Source: Streptomyces sp. A1136 (GTDB lineage Bacteria > Actinomycetota > Actinomycetes > Streptomycetales > Streptomycetaceae). From it: DNA of 64,000 nt. The position numbers and the translations under genes are program-made. The notes under the pieces were generated by a model. That model was not told the DNA's origin. It did not search any database and worked only from the letters and a program-made list of their open reading frames with translations. Location of the stretch: positions 1 through 64,000 of the forward strand of contig NZ_SSBJ01000004.1 in NCBI RefSeq assembly GCF_004795055.1, written 5' to 3'. This document shows positions 16,384 through 23,693 of this stretch, in pieces; the first letter of the stretch is position 1, and every line of letters begins with the position of its first letter.

Positions 16384-18009
16384 ATGTCCCGCAAAGGCAT
16401 ATCGAACTCAGTCCCCTCCCTCCGTCTGCGCCGCCCGGCCCGCAAGGGCGCCCTGATAGCCACGACCGGGGCTCTCGCACTGGCCGGAGCCGGCGTCGGA
16501 GCCTGGACCTTCCTCGCGCCGGGCCCGGCCATCCAGGGCCTGGGCGACGGCGTCGTCCTCGACGGGCGTAAAGCCGCACAGGTCAGCGCCTTCCTCGCCG
16601 CCGACGAGGCCGGCGGCAGGGACCGGCTGCACGCCACCCTGGACGGCGCGGCGCTTCCCGTCACGGCTGAGGGCGCCCGCCTCAAACTGGCCTTCCCCCA
16701 CCTCAAGGAAGGCCGCCACACGCTGGTGGTGACGGGCGACAGCAGCCTCCCCTTCGCCTCGTACCGCAAGGTAGTCGGCTTCAGTGTGGACGCCACCGCC
16801 CCCGAGCTGAAGGTGGCCGACCCCGAGATCAAGAACGTCGCCGCCCCCGTGACCATCACAGGCAACGCCTCCACCGACGCCGACGTGAGCGTCAACGGCA
16901 AGAAGGTCCCCGTCGACAAGTCCGGGGCGTTCAAGGCCACGGTGCCCAAGGGCACACCCCTCGTCACGGTCATCGCGACCGACCACGCCGGGAACACCAC
17001 CACCAAGAGCGTGTCCGCCCGCGGCCGTCGCCCCATGATCCGTGCCGCGCACATCACCGCCATCGGCTGGGGCGACGACACGCTGCGCGGCAACATCCTC
17101 GCGCTGGTCCGCAGTGGCAAGCTCAACGCGGTCGAGCTGGACGTCAAGGACGAAGACGGCGAGGTCGGGTACGCGTCCCAGGTGCCGCTGGCCCGCCAGA
17201 TCGGCGCGGCCAAGGGCTACTACGACGCCCACAAGGCGATCGCCGAGATCCACGCCGCCGGCGCCCAGGTCATCGGCCGGATCGTGGCCTTCCGAGACCC
17301 CAAGCTCGCCTCCGCCTCCTGGAAGTCCGGCAAGAGCGACCAGCTCGTGCTGACCCCGGGTGGACAGCCCTACGAGGGCGGCCACTACGGCGCCCTGTCG
17401 TTCACCAACTTCGCCAACCCCGCCGTCCGCAAGTACAACCAGGACCTGGCCGTCGAAGCGGCGCGGCTCGGCTTCGACGACATCCTCTACGACTACGTGC
17501 GCCGCCCGGACGGTCCGCTGACGCACATGCGGTTCCCGGGCATCGGTACCGCCACGCCCGAGCAGTCCATCACCTCGTTCGTCGCGGACACCCGCACCGC
17601 CCTGCGTCCCCACGCCAAGTACCTCGGTGTCTCGGTCTTCGGCATCGCCGCCACCCGGCCCACCGAGATCGCCCAGGACATCGGGGCCCTGGTCAAGGTC
17701 ACCGACTACATCGCACCGATGGTCTACCCGTCCCACTGGGGGCCGGGGGAGTACGGCGTCGCGCAGCCCGACACCGCCCCGTACGCGATCGTGCAGCGCT
17801 CGCTCGCCGACTTCGCCCGTCAGGCGAAGGGCACGCAGACCGAAATCGTCCCGTGGCTCCAGGACTTCTCGCTGGGCAGCACCTACGGGCCGACCGAGGT
17901 GGCCGAACAGATCAAGGCCGCGGCGGACAACAAGATGAATTCCTTCATCCTGTGGAACGCCGGTGCCCGCTACCAGGGCGCCGCACTCCAGCAGATCGCC
18001 GCGCACTGA
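16384..18009 (+). CDS. Putative exported glycoside hydrolase (COG1306/DUF4015 TIM barrel)
   Basis: A protein of 541 residues. A basic N-terminus and a single hydrophobic segment (GALIATTGALALAGAGVGAW) act as signal anchor. Residues about 65-215 form Ig-like strands with the motifs VVGFSVDATAPELKVADPEI and GNASTDADVSVNGKKVPVDK. From about 220 onward lies the DUF4015 barrel: NAVELDVKDEDGEVGYASQV, IGRIVAFRDPKLA, GFDDILYDYVRRPDGPL, and YIAPMVYPSHWGPGEYG. Acidic residues in VELDVKDEDG and DDILYDYVR are the likely catalytic site. Either of two adjacent ATGs could start; the second has GAAGGA 7 bases away. The substrate, perhaps a cell-surface glycan, is unproven. Confidence 0.8.
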   Translation: MSRKGISNSVPSLRLRRPARKGALIATTGALALAGAGVGAWTFLAPGPAIQGLGDGVVLDGRKAAQVSAFLAADEAGGRDRLHATLDGAALPVTAEGARLKLAFPHLKEGRHTLVVTGDSSLPFASYRKVVGFSVDATAPELKVADPEIKNVAAPVTITGNASTDADVSVNGKKVPVDKSGAFKATVPKGTPLVTVIATDHAGNTTTKSVSARGRRPMIRAAHITAIGWGDDTLRGNILALVRSGKLNAVELDVKDEDGEVGYASQVPLARQIGAAKGYYDAHKAIAEIHAAGAQVIGRIVAFRDPKLASASWKSGKSDQLVLTPGGQPYEGGHYGALSFTNFANPAVRKYNQDLAVEAARLGFDDILYDYVRRPDGPLTHMRFPGIGTATPEQSITSFVADTRTALRPHAKYLGVSVFGIAATRPTEIAQDIGALVKVTDYIAPMVYPSHWGPGEYGVAQPDTAPYAIVQRSLADFARQAKGTQTEIVPWLQDFSLGSTYGPTEVAEQIKAAADNKMNSFILWNAGARYQGAALQQIAAH

Positions 18010-18047
18010 CCGGGCCGGCTGTGCACGTCTGAGCGGTCGTCGGCCAG

Positions 18048-18080
18048 GTGGGAGGCGGGGCATCCGGCCCCGCCTCCCAC
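18048..18080. terminator. Bidirectional terminator hairpin
   Basis: A perfect 13-bp inverted repeat (GTGGGAGGCGGGG and its complement) with a 7-base loop lies between two convergent genes. There is no T-run on either side, which is usual for Streptomyces. Confidence 0.8.
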
Positions 18081-18121
18081 GGGCATTTCGCGCGGCGGGA
18101 GGCTATCCAGCGTGGTGATTC

Positions 18122-18694
<573 letters not shown>

Positions 18695-18880
18695 TCAGCC
18701 CGCGGCGTCGGTCAGCAGCGCGAGCCCGGCGAGCAGTCCGACGTACGCGAGCACCGGAAGCAGCGCTCACAGGAGGAGCAACCAGCCGGTCAGGACGCCC
18801 GGCAGGGCGAGTCCCCGGTCCTGGCCGCCCAGGCGCTTGCCCCGACGTCGGCCGAGGTGCCGAAGCCCCGGCAGGTGGAT
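18695..18880 (-). pseudogene. Fragment of a DUF4190-like small membrane protein with an in-frame stop
   Basis: On the minus strand the reading frame gives a basic stretch, GRRRGKRLGGQD, then RGLALPGVLTGWLLLL, an in-frame TGA (18767-18769), then ALLPVLAYVGLLAGLALLTD and a final stop. Ignoring the TGA, this looks like the end of a DUF4190-type protein (RGLALAGLVLGW followed by a second hydrophobic helix). The first membrane helix is missing. A sequencing error at the stop cannot be excluded, but the missing N-terminus also argues for decay. Confidence 0.4.
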
Positions 18881-18891
18881 CGACCTCGTCC

Positions 18892-19614
18892 CTACCGCTG
18901 CCGGCGCACGGAGAACTCGTTTCCGTCTGGGTCGAGCAGCAGCAGCCGGGCGCCGTCGCCCTGGTTGCCGTCGGTGCGGGTCGCACCCAGCGCGGTCAGG
19001 CGGTCGACCTCCGCTTCCCAGTCGACGTCTGCGGGGATCGTCAGCTCCAAGTACAGCCTGTTCACCCCCGACTTGGGCGCCACCGGAGGACCGCCCCAGG
19101 TGATCTTCGTGCCACCGCCCGGCGCTTGGATCGCCGTCTCCTGGTCCTGGTCCCAGACCAACGGCCACCGCAGCGCCTGGCTCCAGAAGTAGCCGACCTC
19201 CTGCGTACCGTCACAGGCCAGCGCTCCGATGAAGCCCGTGTCGGCAAGGAATTTGTTGCCCGCCGCGATCACGCAGAACTCGTTGCCCTCGGGATCGGCG
19301 AGCACCATGTGCCCCTCTTCCGGCAGTTGGCCCACGTCGATGTTTCTCCCACCGAGTTCCAAAGCCCTGGCCACGGTCTGCCGTTGGCTCTCGGGGGCGG
19401 TGCTCGTCAGGTCGAAGTGTGCCCGGTTCCGCCCGATCTTCGGCTCGTCGCTCGGCAGGAAGCGGATGCGGAACCCGGTGGAAACAGGCGGCAGGATGAC
19501 GACGTCCTCGTCCGGGCCGTCGACCGACTCCCAACCGAGGAGCCCTGACCAGAACCGGGCCAGGTCCGACGGTCGGGCGGCGTTGAAGCAGATCGCGAAC
19601 AGTTGACTGGCCAT
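18892..19614 (-). CDS. Two-domain VOC family protein
   Basis: A 240-residue protein made of two glyoxalase-like domains. Domain 1 (about 1-110) has FNAARPSDLARFWSGLLGWE and ends GHMVLADPEGNEFCVIAAGN. Domain 2 (about 120-240) has ALACDGTQEVGYFWSQALRW and ends ARLLLLDPDGNEFSVRRQR. The DPxGNEF strand is the signature of the Glyoxalase_6-like branch common in actinobacteria. ATG 19614 is used because the conserved part starts there; upstream codons are basic and unconserved. Its function, whether enzymatic or ligand-binding, is unknown. Confidence 0.8.
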   Translation of the reverse strand: MASQLFAICFNAARPSDLARFWSGLLGWESVDGPDEDVVILPPVSTGFRIRFLPSDEPKIGRNRAHFDLTSTAPESQRQTVARALELGGRNIDVGQLPEEGHMVLADPEGNEFCVIAAGNKFLADTGFIGALACDGTQEVGYFWSQALRWPLVWDQDQETAIQAPGGGTKITWGGPPVAPKSGVNRLYLELTIPADVDWEAEVDRLTALGATRTDGNQGDGARLLLLDPDGNEFSVRRQR

Positions 19615-19677
19615 ACCCCGGGCATCTCCGATCCGTCGACGACCCACACGGAGCTTCACCTCCCCCGCGGGCGCAGC

Positions 19678-19983
19678 CTAGGGGCGGCCGTGGGGAACCC
19701 GCATCCGGGTTTCCGGCGCGGCGCGGCCTGCTCCCGGGGGCGTGCCGTCCCAGCGCCACGTGCTCAGACGGGGCAGTCCGTCGAGCCCGGCGCGCCCGGT
19801 GGCCCACAGCGGCGCGAGCCACGGCTCCGTGCCGGCCCGGGCGTTCGGAAACGGCCGGGCGAGCACCCGTGCGCACAGATCGGCGGGCGGGTTCCAGGCA
19901 AGCCCGAACCCCCGGGTCAGGTCTTGCGTGCGCACCAGGGCCTCCACGCTCCCCGTCGCGGCGAAGCCTCCCGCGAGGCGCAC
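19678..19983 (-). pseudogene. C-terminal remnant of a maleylpyruvate isomerase-family protein
   Basis: About 100 codons resemble the end of the mycothiol-dependent maleylpyruvate isomerase (DinB-like) family: SVEALVRTQDLTRGFGLAWN, PPADLCARVLARPFPN, then LWATGRAGLDGLPRLSTWRW DGTPP-type ending. In intact members this follows an N-terminal domain of about 120 residues with the metal-binding His; that part is absent here. The bases before the fragment give only unrelated sequence and the CsbD terminator. There is no ribosome binding site. It is most likely a truncated gene. Confidence 0.5.
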
Positions 19984-19994
19984 GGGTCCGGATA

Positions 19995-20037
19995 CGGCAG
20001 ATCCCCCGACCGGGGGAAGAGGTCGGGGGATCTGCCG
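19995..20037. terminator. Strong terminator hairpin after csbD-like gene
   Basis: A perfect 17-bp inverted repeat (left arm CGGCAGATCCCCCGACC) with a 9-base loop lies just after the stop of the CsbD gene on the minus strand. Confidence 0.85.
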
Positions 20038-20054
20038 GCTGGGGCCTGGGCGTC

Positions 20055-20228
20055 CTAGTGACGGAAGGCGTCCTTGGTCTTCTCCTTGGCCTGGCGGGCA
20101 TCGCCCTTGGCCTGGTCGGCGCGTCCCTCGGTGGTCATGCGCTCGTTGCCGGTCATGCGGCCGAGGGCCTCCTTTGCCTTACCGGTGGCCTGCTCGGCAA
20201 GGGCCTTGCTCTTCTGTTCGCCCGACAT
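20055..20228 (-). CDS. CsbD family stress-response protein
   Basis: A 57-residue hydrophilic protein, rich in Lys, Ala, Glu and Gln, with the CsbD family pattern: SGEQKSKALAEQATGKAKEA, then LGRMTGNERMTTEGRADQAK and KGDARQAKEKTKDAF. Such proteins accumulate on general stress or entry to stationary phase in many bacteria; the molecular role is unknown. ATG 20228 has GGAGG 5 bases upstream. It lies 124 bases after rph on the same strand, so it could be read through from rph or have its own promoter. A strong terminator follows it. Confidence 0.9.
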   Translation of the reverse strand: MSGEQKSKALAEQATGKAKEALGRMTGNERMTTEGRADQAKGDARQAKEKTKDAFRH

Positions 20229-20352
20229 GCGGACCTCCTCGTGTAGTACCGGGTTGGTCGTGACCGTCCTTCTGCTCGCCCCTGCGCGATCCAAACGTCC
20301 GGAGTGGCCGACCGCTGCGGGGACGGGAACGACGGCGACCACCCACGGGCTC

Positions 20353-22947
20353 TCACAGGATTTCGATGTAGCCGTCGGTTCCGTGCAGGCGGATGCGCTG
20401 CCCGTCGCGGATCAGCCGCGTGGCGTGCTCCACTCCCACGACCGCGGGCAAGCCGTACTCCCGGGCGATCACCGCGCCATGGGTCATCAGACCGCCCACC
20501 TCCGTCACCAAGCCCGCGATGGCGACGAACAGCGGCGACCAACTGGGGTCCGTGTGGGCCGTGACCAGGATGTCACCCGCCTCCAGTTCGGCCTCCGCGA
20601 TATCGAGGACGACGCGGGCGCGCCCCTCCACGGTCCCCGTGGAGACCGGCAGGCCGACCAACGCGCCGGCCGGAACGTCATCGCGCCGGTACGCCCCGGT
20701 GACGCACTCGCCGTCCGATGTCAGCACCCGCGGCGGCGTGAGCGCGCGGTAGGACCGGAAAGCCTCCTCACGCTGCCGGATGAGCCGGTCGTCCACCCGG
20801 TTCGAGCGCGCGACCTCGTGGAACTCCTGGAACGTGAGGTAGAAGACGTCCTCCTTCCCGGCCAGGACACCGGCCCGCACGAGGCGCTCGGCCTCCTCAG
20901 ACAAGGCCTGTTTGTAGATGAAGTAGCGGCTGACGATGTCGTACTTCGGGTACTCCCGGTACCCGATGAAGGTCCGGACCCGGTCGATCATCCCCTTTGC
21001 CTCGTCGGCCTTCCGCTCCCCGTCCGGTAGGGCACGCAGCCGTGCCAGCACGTCCTGTTCCTTCTTCTGCGCCTTCTGGCGCCCCTGCTCGAAGCGCCGC
21101 CCGGCGGCCCCCGGCTCGAAGTTCCTGACGTTGTCGAGGATCACCGGTATGAGCGAGGTGGGGCGCTCACGCCAGCGCGGCCTGGTGATGTCGATCTCGC
21201 CGACGCAACGCATGCCGTACCGGTCGAGGTAGCCCTCGATGGCGTCGCGCGCCTCGGCCCCACCCGTGACCTTCGCCAGCCCGTCCGGGAAGCCCTCGTC
21301 TTCGGCGACCCGCAGGAAGTCGATGACCTGCGGAAACGGGCGGATCACATCCGCGACGTCGAGGAGTTCCAGTCCCATCTCCGAAGTGATGTTCCCGGGA
21401 GCGGACAACGTGAGCGTGTCGGCGGCGTTTTTCTCGCCCAGCCACTCGTACAGCTTGTCATTGAGCCACCACGTGGCCTCCATCCCCGCCATGATCACCT
21501 GGAGGTTCAGCGGATCACCGAGGACTCGTTTGTGCTCCTCGAAGGCCTCCAACAGGAAGTCGAACAGGGCCGGCCCGGTCTTCGTCCGGATGTCGTGCCT
21601 CAGGGCGGCGATGGACGCCTGGCTGCGCTCGATCAGTCCGGTGACGATGGCCGGATCTGTCTCGATCGGGGCCCGCACGCCGCGGGCCGGCGGTCCGCCG
21701 GGCCCCGTGTCGGGCAGTGACGGGATGAAATCGCCGCGGTCCAGGACCGTTTCCAGCGCGTCTTTGGTCAGCGGATCGGATCTGCCCACCATCTCCAGCA
21801 TGCCCGCGCGACTCGCGGGGGAGGCCAAGTGGGGCGTGATGTCGACGAACAGTCTCCCCCCGGCGACGTGCATCGGCACCATGGCCGTCAGCCGCCACAT
21901 GGAGAGGCCGAGCGGCTTCATGGCGTCGGTCATCATCTGCTGATGACCGACGGACACGTAGACGTGGTTCTCCTCGTCATCCCGCTCCGGGACGGGGTAC
22001 AGCGTCGTGATCGGCCGGCTCTGCACGATTCGGAAGTCATCGCCGACCAGGCACCATTCGATGTCCTGCGGGCGGCCGAAGTGCGCCTCGATCCGCCGCC
22101 CGAGCCGCACGAGCCGCAGGACCTGCGCGTTCGTCAGCGCCGGTTGCCCCTGCCGCCGCGGGTCGATCGCCACTTCTTCCGTACCGCCGCCCGGCAGGGC
22201 CTCGACGGCGAGCCGCTTGGTGGCGATCGACTCGGCGACGACTTCGTCGTCCCGCACCTTGAAGACGTCGGGGTTCACCAAGCCGGAGACCAGGGCCTCA
22301 CCGAGGCCGAAGCCGGCGTCCACCGTGGCGACCCTCCGGTCGCCCGTCATCGGGTCGGCCGTGAACAGGATGCCGGAGGCGCGCGGGAAGACCATCTGCT
22401 GCACGACCACCGCCATGTGCACCGCGCGGTGGTCGATGCCGTTGTGCGCGCGGTAGGTGACGGCCCGTTCGGTGAACAGCGAGGCCCAGCACCGGCTGAC
22501 GTGGCGCAGGATCGCCGTCGGCCCGACGACGTTCAGGTACGTGTCCTGCTGGCCCGCGAAGGAGGCCGTCGGCAGGTCCTCCGCCGTCGCGCTGGAGCGG
22601 ACGGCGTAGGCGGCGTGCTCGCCGCTGCGGACGAACGCGCCCGTGATCTGCGCCGCGAGGTCCCCCGGGACGGGGATTTCCTCGATGGTGCGGCGGATTT
22701 CCGCGCTGAGCACCCGGATCGCCTCCCGGTCGTCCGCCTCAAGGCGCGACAGCCGGTCGATCCGATCGTCGATCGACGGTGCTTGCGCCATGACCCGACG
22801 GAAGGCGTTCGTCGTCACGCAGAAACCCGCCGGCACGCTCAGGCCCCCGATACAGGCCAGCCGGCCCAGGTTCGCCCCCTTGCCGCCGACAGCCCCGACC
22901 TGGCTGTCGTCAACCTCATGAAGATCCAACACGTACTGCTCGGTCAT
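20353..22947 (-). CDS. rph: Rifamycin phosphotransferase (rifampin-inactivating, Rph)
   Basis: An 864-residue enzyme of the PEP-synthase-like family that transfers the ATP beta-phosphate to the C21 hydroxyl of rifamycins. Layout: ATP-grasp domain (about 1-315) with GGKGANLGRL, AVRSSATAEDLPTASFAGQQ and DIEWCLVGDDFRIVQSRPIT; rifamycin-binding domain (about 320-760) starting VYVSVGHQQMMTDAMKPLGL; swivelling His domain (about 770-864) with GGLMTHGAVIAREYGLPAVV, giving catalytic His at about 823. Length and motifs match characterised Rph proteins (about 865 residues) rather than PpsA. ATG 22947 has GGAGG 7 bases away; an ATG six bases earlier is too close. The rifamycin-associated element lies 158 bases upstream, which supports the assignment. 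Confidence 0.95.
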   Translation of the reverse strand: MTEQYVLDLHEVDDSQVGAVGGKGANLGRLACIGGLSVPAGFCVTTNAFRRVMAQAPSIDDRIDRLSRLEADDREAIRVLSAEIRRTIEEIPVPGDLAAQITGAFVRSGEHAAYAVRSSATAEDLPTASFAGQQDTYLNVVGPTAILRHVSRCWASLFTERAVTYRAHNGIDHRAVHMAVVVQQMVFPRASGILFTADPMTGDRRVATVDAGFGLGEALVSGLVNPDVFKVRDDEVVAESIATKRLAVEALPGGGTEEVAIDPRRQGQPALTNAQVLRLVRLGRRIEAHFGRPQDIEWCLVGDDFRIVQSRPITTLYPVPERDDEENHVYVSVGHQQMMTDAMKPLGLSMWRLTAMVPMHVAGGRLFVDITPHLASPASRAGMLEMVGRSDPLTKDALETVLDRGDFIPSLPDTGPGGPPARGVRAPIETDPAIVTGLIERSQASIAALRHDIRTKTGPALFDFLLEAFEEHKRVLGDPLNLQVIMAGMEATWWLNDKLYEWLGEKNAADTLTLSAPGNITSEMGLELLDVADVIRPFPQVIDFLRVAEDEGFPDGLAKVTGGAEARDAIEGYLDRYGMRCVGEIDITRPRWRERPTSLIPVILDNVRNFEPGAAGRRFEQGRQKAQKKEQDVLARLRALPDGERKADEAKGMIDRVRTFIGYREYPKYDIVSRYFIYKQALSEEAERLVRAGVLAGKEDVFYLTFQEFHEVARSNRVDDRLIRQREEAFRSYRALTPPRVLTSDGECVTGAYRRDDVPAGALVGLPVSTGTVEGRARVVLDIAEAELEAGDILVTAHTDPSWSPLFVAIAGLVTEVGGLMTHGAVIAREYGLPAVVGVEHATRLIRDGQRIRLHGTDGYIEIL

Positions 22948-23104
22948 TGCCATACCTCCGGAACAGCCGTGCTCTGCCGCACCGCACTGACTGGTCGATC
23001 GATTCACCGGCAGCTCCAGTTCCGTGGGAAGGGTCGACTGTTGACACACGTCGACCCCGTTTCCGCAGGTCGTGGGCTCGGTCGCCGATTCTGCGGCAAG
23101 ACCC

Positions 23105-23123
23105 GGGCCTTGCCGCAAGCCCC
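23105..23123 (-). promoter_or_regulatory. Rifamycin-associated element (RAE) upstream of rph
   Basis: Reading toward rph, the 19 bases are GGGGCTTGCGGCAAGGCCC, identical to the RAE I recall as conserved upstream of rifamycin-inactivating genes of actinomycetes. A partial second copy follows at about 23091-23104, in opposite orientation (TGCGGCAAGACCC on the plus strand), so the two together form an almost perfect 26-bp palindrome. The element probably mediates induction of rph by rifamycins. Confidence 0.85.
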
Positions 23124-23145
23124 CCCGTGCGCTATAAGTTAGGAG

Positions 23146-23173
23146 AGGCAAGGAGAGAGAACTCTCCTTGCCT
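23146..23173. other. Perfect 12-bp hairpin next to the RAE
   Basis: AGGCAAGGAGAG and its complement are separated by 4 bases. On the plus strand the hairpin is followed by CCTTTGCTTTTG, like an intrinsic terminator, but no gene ends here. It may insulate the rph promoter, or end a short transcript started from the TATAAG-like box at 23133-23138. Confidence 0.6.
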
Positions 23174-23375
23174 TTGCTTTTGCCGCCTGCTCGAAGCGGG
23201 TGTGCGCGGCGGCCTTCCGCTCCCGCCACCGATCCCCTGGTTCCCCGGTTCGAGACCGGATGCGCCGCAGGGGGGTGATCATGCCGGCTCCGGGTATGCG
23301 CAGTCCGGAAGAGGAGTGCCGGGCTGGGGGAGCACTCCTGAACTGGAACCTGACCCCGCGAAACGGGAGGACACC

Positions 23376-23531
23376 ATGATCGTCCTCGGCGTCATTCTTC
23401 TTATCGTCGGCTTCCTGACGAGCATCAGCATTCTGTGGACGATCGGCATCGTCCTCGTCGTCATCGGACTCGTCCTCTGGATCCTGGGCGCCGTCGGGCA
23501 CGCCGTCGGCGGCCGCAAGCACTACTACTGA
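23376..23531 (+). CDS. DUF6131 family small membrane protein
   Basis: A 51-residue protein with two closely spaced membrane helices: MIVLGVILLIVGFLTSISIL and TIGIVLVVIGLVLWILGAVG, ending in a basic tail GGRKHYY. Size and sequence match the small DUF6131 family of actinobacteria. ATG 23376 has GGGAGG 5 bases upstream. Function unknown; many such short double-helix proteins are stress induced. Confidence 0.85.
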   Translation: MIVLGVILLIVGFLTSISILWTIGIVLVVIGLVLWILGAVGHAVGGRKHYY

Positions 23532-23693
23532 TGTCCGCGCGCGAACGCGAACCTGCCGCCATCGGTGCCACGGCGTCCCCAGCACTCGCCGAGGGCATCA
23601 GAGGTATCCGCAGGACAGCCGGGACGGCCGCCGTGACGCAGCAGGAACCTGCTCACCTCCAATGATCGACGGCCGTCCCGGCGCGGCGTCCCG

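Noticed and set aside
22948..23229. N-terminal extension of rph by about 94 codons
   Set aside because: It would include the regulatory element and has unconserved sequence; ATG 22947 has a proper ribosome binding site and gives the family length.
23243..23259. Sequence CCGGTTCGAGACCGG, like a tRNA T-arm
   Set aside because: No matching acceptor stem, D-arm or anticodon arm could be built around it.
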